Source: Gammaproteobacteria bacterium (GTDB taxonomy: Bacteria; Pseudomonadota; Gammaproteobacteria; Nevskiales; Nevskiaceae). Taken from it: DNA of 64,000 nt. Every line of letters begins with the position of its first letter. The stretch's first letter is position 1. Of this stretch, positions 17,376 to 26,339 are shown one piece after another. The notes below the pieces were generated by a model, which worked only from the letters and a program-made list of their open reading frames with translations, did not search any database and was not told where the DNA came from. The translations under genes were made by a program, and so were the position numbers. The stretch spans positions 62,001 to 126,000 of the forward strand of contig JAPLSB010000023.1 of NCBI GenBank assembly GCA_026398875.1, given 5' to 3'.

Positions 17376-19250
17376 ATGCGCCGATTTGCAGGTTGGCTGG
17401 GACTTCCTGCTCTAAGCGTTGCTGCTTTCCTCGCCACTACGCAATGGTTCGCGTCAACACCTTGCATCTGGCCCATTGGAGACGATAGTCAACCGCCACT
17501 GAGCGCCACATGGCTGGAAGAAATGGCGTCGGCACACGGTACCGGCGAGCAGGTACCGGAACGAAAGCCTTTGGATGCCCTTTCGGAGGAAGAGTGGGAA
17601 GACTTCGGCGAGGCACTCGCTATTTTTCGTAGCGCCGAAAGCGGCAGCGAGTCGGAGATACCAGCGACTGGATATTTCGCACTTGCAGCACATCACGGTA
17701 CTGATTCGGTCGTAAAGACCCAAATTGGCATGCCGGATCTGTCGGCAGATCGGAAGTGGTGTGAATGCATTCATGGTGTCAAGGGGGTGGCGGCCGGACC
17801 GGAAGACGGACCGGCTCCTCTCTTCCTGTTATGGCATCGCGCCTACATTCACGCTTTCGAATTGTCGATACGCTCAATCATGCGGTATGAGCTTACTGAC
17901 TTGCGGCGTCTAGAAAATCGGCGTCTACCGGATTGGCAGCACTTTCGACTGCCGTATTGGGATTGGGCAGCGCCGGAAGACACGTCTGTGCGGCGAACAG
18001 ATCGCAATCTACGCCGGCAGAATGAACTAGCACAGATCAAAGCTCGCTTCATCCCGATTAATACGAGTGAGCCGCTGCAGAGTATGGCGGTACCGTCGCT
18101 CGGAACAACGGACCCACAGCGTCTCTCTGGCAATCCATTTTTCGCGAAGAATCGCAATGAGCGGTTCTGCCAAGGCGATTGCACGAGCGACATCATCGAC
18201 TTCAAGCGGATCGCAAATCCACTGGTGGCGGCATCGAAGCTACCGTTTGCCGATTTTGAGCGCAGGCTGTCCGACTCCTGGCATCAGGTGATCCACAACA
18301 GTGTGGGGTCCTTTGCAGCGGGGATGGCTGCTCCTGCATCGGCAGCGCAGGATCCGCTGTTCTGGGTGCATCACGCCAACGTCGACCGACTCTGGATGGC
18401 GTGGGTCCGGGAATACGCTGGAACAACGCCAGCAGTGCCGCATCTTGAAGGGGCATGGCGGGCTGCAACGGTTCGCTTTCCAGTTCGTGTACGCGATCAG
18501 TTGCGGGTCTATGCGCCGACTTATGAATCACTCGCCGTCAATAGCGCGACAGGAGCGCTAGGCTACCGTTACACAACGCTCGATCATGTCAGCGAGGGTC
18601 CGACCGAACAGTACAAACTCGGGAAAGATGTCGAGCAGATTCCGATGGACGCTTGTTCCAGAGAGATACTGAGCGGTGCATGTAGGCAGCCGAATGCCCG
18701 TTCGATCCTGATCGGGACGAAAAGTCAGATCGTTGTGAGTGGTCGCGGCATGATCGTTACGCTCCAACCGAGCCAAGATCAGCTGCCTGACCTCGAGGCG
18801 AAGCTGACTTCTGCAGACCCGAGCGGTGATTTTGAATCCGTTTATGTTGGCGTTCGTCTTTCCATTGATGACAACAAGAAAACCCGCAAAGAAATAGCCG
18901 GCAACAATGACCTTGTCGCAGTTCAGATATATGCTATTCCGCGTCTTGAGGCCGATCCCTCGAATGCTGACCAGCCGATTGAGCTTCTGCCGAAATACTA
19001 TCTCGGTTCGGTGGATCTCTTCTCACCGAATGAAGCGAATGGTTGGCAGTACTTTGGATTTTCCTATGCTGCAGCAGGGGATACGCTGAGTCGCTTTTTA
19101 GAGCGGCATCGTGGAGACCGATGGCGGATTGATCTTGTGATATTGCCGCTGTTTAGTGACCCCACTGATCCGGTCGTGCAGGCGCAGTCCATTGTTCAAT
19201 TTGCCAAGATCGGTGTTGCTGCCCGTTTGCGCAGCGGTTCTCCTGGCTGA
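17376..19250 (+). CDS. Tyrosinase-family type-3 copper oxidase
   Basis: 624 residues with an N-terminal hydrophobic anchor or signal (about 5-27). CuA ligands: His106/107 (AAHHGTD), His133 (CIHG) and His154 in LLWHRAYIHAFE. CuB ligands: His303 and His307 (SWHQVIHNSVG) and His332/333 in DPLFWVHHANVDRLW; the PYWDWA motif lies between. All six positions of a type-3 dicopper site are present, so o-hydroxylation and/or oxidation of phenols is expected at the cell surface or periplasm. A C-terminal region of about 230 residues (beta-rich by eye) follows, similar to the extra domain of long bacterial polyphenol oxidases. Codon use is clearly less GC-rich than rlmJ next door, a sign of acquisition. 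Confidence 0.92.
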   Translation: MRRFAGWLGLPALSVAAFLATTQWFASTPCIWPIGDDSQPPLSATWLEEMASAHGTGEQVPERKPLDALSEEEWEDFGEALAIFRSAESGSESEIPATGYFALAAHHGTDSVVKTQIGMPDLSADRKWCECIHGVKGVAAGPEDGPAPLFLLWHRAYIHAFELSIRSIMRYELTDLRRLENRRLPDWQHFRLPYWDWAAPEDTSVRRTDRNLRRQNELAQIKARFIPINTSEPLQSMAVPSLGTTDPQRLSGNPFFAKNRNERFCQGDCTSDIIDFKRIANPLVAASKLPFADFERRLSDSWHQVIHNSVGSFAAGMAAPASAAQDPLFWVHHANVDRLWMAWVREYAGTTPAVPHLEGAWRAATVRFPVRVRDQLRVYAPTYESLAVNSATGALGYRYTTLDHVSEGPTEQYKLGKDVEQIPMDACSREILSGACRQPNARSILIGTKSQIVVSGRGMIVTLQPSQDQLPDLEAKLTSADPSGDFESVYVGVRLSIDDNKKTRKEIAGNNDLVAVQIYAIPRLEADPSNADQPIELLPKYYLGSVDLFSPNEANGWQYFGFSYAAAGDTLSRFLERHRGDRWRIDLVILPLFSDPTDPVVQAQSIVQFAKIGVAARLRSGSPG

Positions 19251-19317
19251 GGTTTCTTTAGGCTCGTGTTGCGACGGATGCAGCAGCGGCGCGTCCATCC
19301 GCCGTAAGATGCTGTTT

Positions 19318-20187
19318 ATGCACTACCGCCACGCCTACCACGCCGCCAACTTCGCGGATGTCTTCAAGCACGTCCTGCTGACCGGGTTGCTGACCGGGTT
19401 GAGCCGCAAGGACAAGCCTTGGTCGTTCGTCGATACCCATGCCGGTGCTGGCGATTACGACCTCGGGCATATCGCCGCCGATACCACCGGTGAGTGGCGG
19501 GGCGGCATCGGGGCGTTGTCGGACGTCGCCGCCGACGGGCCCAACGTGCCGGCGTTGGTCAAGCGTTACCTGACGCTGGTCCGGGCCGCGAATGCCGATG
19601 GTGGCTTCCGGTTTTACCCAGGCTCGCCACGGCTTGCGCAGTGGCTGACGCGGCCGTCGATTGCCGATCGGCTGGTGCTCTGCGAGAAGGTCGACGAAGT
19701 TGCGGATGAACTGCGTCGCGCGGTTCGCGGTGCCAATGCGGCGATCCACGTTCGCGATGGTTACGAAGCGCACGCGCTGCTGCCGCCGGCGGAAAAGCGC
19801 GGGCTGATGCTGATCGACCCGCCGTTCGAGCGCGGTGACGAGTTCGAGGCGGTGGCCGAGCTGATCCGCAAGTCGGTCGCGCGTTTCGCCAACGGCGTCT
19901 ACGCGGCCTGGTATCCGCAGAAGAACGCCCACGTTGCAGCCAAGTTCGTGCAGCGGGTGGCGCGGGAGTCCGCGCGGCCGACGCTGGAACTGATGATCGA
20001 GACCGATGCGCCGCCACGCGCGCCGGACGCCAACGGCATCGTCAAGCATCCGATGACCGCCTGCGGGATGGTGGTGGTCAATCCGCCGTTCGGTTTCGAG
20101 CAGGAAGCACGCGACGCGCTCGCTTTTCTCGCGCCGCTGCTGGCGCAGGGGCCGAAAGCAGGTTGGGCGGTGAACGTCATCGCCTGA
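19318..20187 (+). CDS. rlmJ: 23S rRNA (adenine2030-N6)-methyltransferase RlmJ
   Basis: 289 residues. RlmJ methylates A2030 of 23S rRNA. The N-terminus YRHAYHAANFADVFKH is the family hallmark, DTHAGAGDYDLG (about 38-49) is the SAM-binding motif, and LIDPPFERGDEF (about 164-175) contains the catalytic D-P-P-F/Y motif. The ATG at 19318 matches the E. coli N-terminus; an ATG 9 bases upstream (19309) is an equally possible start. It is monocistronic after the tyrosinase operon. Confidence 0.93.
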   Translation: MHYRHAYHAANFADVFKHVLLTGLLTGLSRKDKPWSFVDTHAGAGDYDLGHIAADTTGEWRGGIGALSDVAADGPNVPALVKRYLTLVRAANADGGFRFYPGSPRLAQWLTRPSIADRLVLCEKVDEVADELRRAVRGANAAIHVRDGYEAHALLPPAEKRGLMLIDPPFERGDEFEAVAELIRKSVARFANGVYAAWYPQKNAHVAAKFVQRVARESARPTLELMIETDAPPRAPDANGIVKHPMTACGMVVVNPPFGFEQEARDALAFLAPLLAQGPKAGWAVNVIA

Positions 20188-20284
20188 AGGCGGCTGGGCG
20201 GGCGGGTCCGCCACACTGGTCGGCGCGCGCGAAATTGACTAGCGTGGGGCGGCATTCGCGCGGAATGCCCGACCGGAGTTCGCG

Positions 20285-20743
20285 ATGTCCACCTCGACGA
20301 TAGACGCTGCCGTTCCCGTTTCGCGGCCGTTTCACGCACCCGGCCGGTTGGCGCTCACCGCGATCATGGTCGCTGGCTGTGTGGTCTCGGCGGCGGCTGC
20401 ACACCTGATCGCGCCAGCGGTCGTGGTGCCGGCCACAGCCGTCGACCCCGATCTTGCCCGGCTGATGCAGGGCATGGCCTTCATCAAGCTGGCGTTCGTT
20501 GCGGTGATGGCCGGCCTGCTGGTCTGGCGCTTCGGCCGGCCGATGACACCGGCGATCGCGCTTGGCTATTTGTCCTGCATCTGGACGATCAGCGCCGCCA
20601 CGGTGCTGATCTGGCAATCGTCGTGGCTGGGTCTGGCGTCGGTGCTGTTCCACGGGGCCGGTCTTGCATTCATGGTGCTCGGCCTGCGCGATGACCGCGT
20701 GCTGCCGGCCAGCCTGAAAGCGCGCGCTGCAACCGCAAACTGA
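20285..20743 (+). CDS. Small four-helix membrane protein, unknown function
   Basis: 152 residues with four hydrophobic stretches (about 20-42, 62-82, 90-109 and 113-133) and a basic C-terminal tail. No family is recognised. ATG at 20285. A Nudix gene follows on the same strand 76 bases later. Confidence 0.7.
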   Translation: MSTSTIDAAVPVSRPFHAPGRLALTAIMVAGCVVSAAAAHLIAPAVVVPATAVDPDLARLMQGMAFIKLAFVAVMAGLLVWRFGRPMTPAIALGYLSCIWTISAATVLIWQSSWLGLASVLFHGAGLAFMVLGLRDDRVLPASLKARAATAN

Positions 20744-20819
20744 CGGCGCCCACCGAGGCCAACGTGCAGCCGCCGCATTCGACCGATAATCGAGCCCCGT
20801 TTCCGATCTCCATCCGTCG

Positions 20820-21341
20820 ATGACCGAAGTCCTGCACGAAGGCCGCTTTCTCCGTCTGTATCGCAGCGGTACCTGGGAGTACGTGGGACGGGCCAATGCC
20901 CGCGGCGCCGCGTTCATTGCGGCACGGACCGACGAAGGGGAACTGCTGCTGGTCGAGCAGTACCGCGTTCCGCTGCAGTCGGCCAGCATCGAGCTGCCGG
21001 CGGGCATCGTCGGCGACGAGGCGGCACATGCCGATGAAGACTTCGAAGCAGCGGCGCTGCGCGAGCTGGAGGAGGAAACCGGTTATCGCGCCGGCCGCAT
21101 GCAGCACATCCTGACCGGCCCGACGGCGCCCGGCATGTCGTCCGAGCTGCTGCATTTCTACGTCGCCACCCGGCTGACCCGCGTGCATGACGGCGGCGGC
21201 GTCGAAGGCGAGAACATCACCGTGCACCGGATTCCGATCGCCACGATCCAGCCCTGGCTGATGGCACAGATGGCGGCGGGCAAGCGGGTTGATCCGCGCG
21301 TGTTCGTCGGCCTGTGGTTCCTCGCGCAGACGCCCGCCTGA
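20820..21341 (+). CDS. Nudix hydrolase, ADP-ribose pyrophosphatase type
   Basis: 173 residues. The Nudix box is complete (AALRELEEETGY at about residue 79-90, following an acidic AHADEDFE). Upstream residues (LLLVEQYRVPLQ, then IELPAGIVGDE) match the NudF-like ADP-ribose pyrophosphatases, including the E-P/L-P-A-G signature. It would cleave ADP-ribose or a related nucleoside diphosphate in the cytoplasm. It starts directly at the ATG at 20820 with little upstream SD. Confidence 0.88.
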   Translation: MTEVLHEGRFLRLYRSGTWEYVGRANARGAAFIAARTDEGELLLVEQYRVPLQSASIELPAGIVGDEAAHADEDFEAAALRELEEETGYRAGRMQHILTGPTAPGMSSELLHFYVATRLTRVHDGGGVEGENITVHRIPIATIQPWLMAQMAAGKRVDPRVFVGLWFLAQTPA

Positions 21342-21410
21342 CCATCCCTGACGGTCGCGCCGTCGGCGCGGCTGGCTGTCCGACAATTCCCAAAAAATGG
21401 TGTCTTGGCG

Positions 21411-21833
21411 ATGAAAACCTGTTCGTTTGTTGCTGCCGGCGTTGCACTGCCGCTGTTGCTGCTGGCCGGATGCGCCGCGTCGCGCCCGGTGCTGTATCCG
21501 AATTCCAAGTTGAACCAGAGCGGGCCGGCGGTCGGCAAGCTGGCGGTCGAGGACTGCCAGCGCAAGGCCGCTGCGGCCGATATCGATAGCGGCCAGGCCG
21601 CGTCGGTGGCGAAGTCCACGGGTGTCGGTGCAGCGGTCGGCGCGGCGACCGGTGCGGCAGTCGGGGCGGTGCTTGGCAACGCCGGACGCGGTGCAGCCAC
21701 CGGTGCAGCCGGCGGCGGCGCCCACGGCCTGATCGGCGGCCTGTTCCGGTCATCCGAGCCAAGCCCGCTTTACAAGGCCTACGTCGATCGCTGTCTGCGC
21801 GATCAGGGCTACGAGGTGCTGGGCTGGAAGTAG
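21411..21833 (+). CDS. Glycine-zipper lipoprotein
   Basis: 140 residues. The lipobox LLLAGC at about residue 16-21 marks it as a lipoprotein. The middle contains a long Gly/Ala zipper (GVGAAVGAATGAAVGAVLG, about 70-88) as in outer-membrane glycine-zipper proteins, and the C-terminus has a conserved-looking CLRDQGYEVLGWK. ATG at 21411 is preferred; a TTG 6 bases upstream is in frame. Probably an envelope stability protein. Confidence 0.8.
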   Translation: MKTCSFVAAGVALPLLLLAGCAASRPVLYPNSKLNQSGPAVGKLAVEDCQRKAAAADIDSGQAASVAKSTGVGAAVGAATGAAVGAVLGNAGRGAATGAAGGGAHGLIGGLFRSSEPSPLYKAYVDRCLRDQGYEVLGWK

Positions 21834-21882
21834 CGCACGGCTTGCCGGGTGGTCCCGGCTGGCCTATCGTCGCGCCAGCAAG

Positions 21883-21990
21883 CCGGGGGTGCCGGCTGCC
21901 GGGATCGAACCTGGCAGCGGCTGAGAGCAAACCCTTGGAACCTGGCCGCAGCCCCCGACAATCCTGTGGGGCGGGCGGTGTAGGGAAGGC
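21883..21990 (+). promoter_or_regulatory. TPP riboswitch (THI element) controlling thiC
   Basis: The conserved blocks appear in order: GGGGGTGCC (about 21885), CGGCTGAGAG with the T-loop (21918-21927), ACCCTTGGAACCTG (21931-21944) and GTGTAGGGAAG near the 3' side (21979-21989), with complementary flanks closing P1-P5. It binds thiamine pyrophosphate and should shut down thiC. The region between it and the thiC ribosome site (GAGGAAG at about 22047) is only about 60 bases and has no obvious U-tract terminator, so sequestration of the ribosome site is more likely than termination. Confidence 0.9.
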
Positions 21991-22048
21991 TGGCGATCCC
22001 GTGCTGGCCTGTGCGCCGGGGTCGCGTCTTCCCATCGTTTTCGAATGA

Positions 22049-23971
<1,923 letters not shown>

Positions 23972-23975
23972 GCCA

Positions 23976-24023
23976 GCGCACGCCACAGCCGCGATCAGTA
24001 CGGATCGCGGCTGTGGCGTGCGC
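23976..24023. terminator. 21-bp perfect hairpin after thiC
   Basis: Arms at 23976-23996 and 24003-24023 are exact reverse complements of 21 bases around a 6-base loop (AGTACG), starting 4 bases after the thiC stop. It is an unusually long perfect stem. No U-tract follows (CATTCTC), so it could be a factor-assisted terminator, an mRNA-stabilising hairpin, or a palindromic element marking the edge of the KAP-WD40-JetD cassette. Confidence 0.65.
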
Positions 24024-24146
24024 CATTCTCGCAGCTCGACGGCAGCACTGAGTGCGTCGCTGCGTCTGTCGACCTGCATCAGCAGGGCGAGCTTCTTCGA
24101 GCCAACGGAAAGGGTCGATAGGGCCTTTTCCTGAGCGGCTTCCAGC

Positions 24147-26339
24147 GTGACCAGCGTCACTTCCCCCGGGCGACGCTCTGTCTCGGGTTCGCTAGCATCA
24201 ACCCCCACTAGGCGTGCGGACGATGAATCCAGCCGGTTAGCAATCGAACTCGGGGCAATGGCGGAGTCAATCAATTTGGCTGATGCAAGCTCGCGGCGCA
24301 TCTCGGCAGCGCTGGATGCAAACCTCGCTGGCCACGTGCCGAGTGGGGATGCATTTGTCGTTTCTGTATACGGCGAATGGGGTGTCGGTAAGACTCGCTG
24401 CCTGAAGCAACTGTTCCAGCACTACGACGAAGCGCGCTCGGTCGCCATCTCCAAACTCGGCGAGCAGACGCTTGAAAGGCTGGTGATTCCCGTCTTTTTC
24501 GAAGCGTGGCGCTACGAACACGAGCAGCATCTGATCGTGCCGTTGCTCAAGACCATTGAGCAGTCTGTTCTGGTGACCGCCAAGGTGCTGCATGAGAAGC
24601 GAAACATCGCGACTCGCGCGGGTGACGTTGGCGAGCAAGCGCTCAAGCTGCTGCATCGTGCTTCGACCACCTTTGGCGATCTTGCCGTCGCTCTGCTCAG
24701 CGGCGTCAAGTTCAAGTTCTCCCCGCTCAAAGAAGTCCTAGGCATCGAGTTCGATATCGCCCCGAAAGACATGTTTGATACCGCGGCGAAGCGCCGGACC
24801 GGCCCCGCTGAGGCGCCCTCGGAGCCACGCTCTTGGCGAAACCTATGGCTCGCGCGCAGTGTTAAGACGCTCAAAAGCGAGTCCGCGCGTCGGGAATCGC
24901 TGTACTTCGATAGTGACGGCGCGCTGCTTGCGCTGACCAAGCCCAATGGCGACAGCCCTTTTCTAAATTTCGTCGTCCTCATCGATGACCTCGACCGCTG
25001 CCTGCCCGAGAAGGCGATCCAGGTGCTGGAGTCGGTCAAGCTGTTCCTTAACGTGCCGGGCTTCGCCTTTGTGTTGGCGATCGATGACGAGGTCGTCGAA
25101 CGCGGCATCGCTCACCGGTATCAGGATTACCTCCAGCCGCGTGATACTTCATCTGCCGTAGGCGCGCCGCCGATCAGCGGCGCCGAGTACCTCGAAAAGA
25201 TTGTCCATCTTCCGGTGCATTTGCCGCGCTGGACCGAAGACCAGGCGCGGGAACTGGTGCTGTCGCTGCTCGCTGCGCATTGCTTTCGAGAGGAGCCGCC
25301 AGCAACAAGCGACCGGCAGCTTCGCGCCACTCAGCCGGCCAACGAGCCACCGGATGATGCGGGGCATAGGGCAGAGCCGAAGACACGTGAATCCGCGACT
25401 CCCGCGCAGGTCATCGACCTGATCCTGCATGGCGTTCCGTTGGTACCGCGCAAGCTGATCCGGCTGGTCGAGGCACTGGTCTTCCAGGCGGATCACTTCT
25501 ATGAAAAGGTCTTGCCGTACTGGAGCGGTCGACACATGGTGCGGATCATCGCGCTGCAGCAGCTGTATCCAGCGCTATACCGGCACATCCGGCTCGATCC
25601 GACTCGCTACTGGCGGCTATTCGAGATCGGGCGTGATCGGTTTGGCGATCCGGTTTACGAGGGAGACGGCGGACGCTCGCTGGCCGACCTACGCGCGCTG
25701 CTCGACCGCCGCCAAACCAGTGGCAAGGAGTCCGATGCAGACAGCGGCACGGCAACGGCTCATCTGCTCGAGCAATACACGCTGCTGGAGAAAATCCGCG
25801 AGGCCGGCGAGGCGCGCGGCGCCCCCGATCCGCTGCGGCTGTTCCGGGATCGCGGCACTGCGGGGTTGGATGTTCGGAGCTGGCAGCCGGCCGCTGACCG
25901 CCAGCGGGATAGCGCACTGAGTTTCGAAGCGTTTGCGCGCCTCTACATTCACGGCCTCCCGTTGCCGGCCGGCTCCGCGACCATCACCGCTGTACCGGCC
26001 GGCCGCACCGCGGCGGGGCCGGAGCTGAAAGCATCGGAGATACCGGATATCGCGTCGTTCATTTCGATGCTACTGAGTACGGACCGGATCGGTCGGGTAG
26101 ACATGATCGAGAAGTGGGGGTTAGACGACACCCGGCTGCCAGATCAGGCGTTCGGTGCTCTGCTGATGCGGCTGGACGCCCGCGAGGGAGTTGCGCCCGA
26201 GCCGGTGTTGACCGATCTCGATTGGCTGGAGGATGTCGCCCGCATCGTCAGCCCTGAGCAGTTACTGATGATCTACCAACGCGGCGATGTCCTGACCCGT
26301 GTTGCCGCTGCCCCGACGAAACAGGCGTCCGCCCGATGA
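24147..26339 (+). CDS. KAP-family P-loop NTPase (first gene of a putative defence cassette)
   Basis: 730 residues. Walker A GEWGVGKT (76-83), the KAP-typical FFEAWRYEHEQHL (118-130), Walker B VVLIDDLDRC (276-285) and the sensor-like FVLAIDDEVVERGI (about 305-318). KAP NTPases are STAND-related ATPases, many of which occur in anti-phage islands. A weakly hydrophobic patch at about 176-190 is not a convincing TM helix, so the protein is probably cytosolic. GTG at 24147 gives the full length; ATG at 24258 (MAESIN, preceded by GGGG) removes a low-complexity leader and may be the true start. It overlaps the WD40 gene by ATGA. Confidence 0.85.
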   Translation: MTSVTSPGRRSVSGSLASTPTRRADDESSRLAIELGAMAESINLADASSRRISAALDANLAGHVPSGDAFVVSVYGEWGVGKTRCLKQLFQHYDEARSVAISKLGEQTLERLVIPVFFEAWRYEHEQHLIVPLLKTIEQSVLVTAKVLHEKRNIATRAGDVGEQALKLLHRASTTFGDLAVALLSGVKFKFSPLKEVLGIEFDIAPKDMFDTAAKRRTGPAEAPSEPRSWRNLWLARSVKTLKSESARRESLYFDSDGALLALTKPNGDSPFLNFVVLIDDLDRCLPEKAIQVLESVKLFLNVPGFAFVLAIDDEVVERGIAHRYQDYLQPRDTSSAVGAPPISGAEYLEKIVHLPVHLPRWTEDQARELVLSLLAAHCFREEPPATSDRQLRATQPANEPPDDAGHRAEPKTRESATPAQVIDLILHGVPLVPRKLIRLVEALVFQADHFYEKVLPYWSGRHMVRIIALQQLYPALYRHIRLDPTRYWRLFEIGRDRFGDPVYEGDGGRSLADLRALLDRRQTSGKESDADSGTATAHLLEQYTLLEKIREAGEARGAPDPLRLFRDRGTAGLDVRSWQPAADRQRDSALSFEAFARLYIHGLPLPAGSATITAVPAGRTAAGPELKASEIPDIASFISMLLSTDRIGRVDMIEKWGLDDTRLPDQAFGALLMRLDAREGVAPEPVLTDLDWLEDVARIVSPEQLLMIYQRGDVLTRVAAAPTKQASAR

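Noticed and set aside
24147..24257. The first 37 codons of the KAP gene as certain coding sequence
   Set aside because: Low complexity and a GTG start; ATG 24258 is an equally good or better start, so this part is left open.
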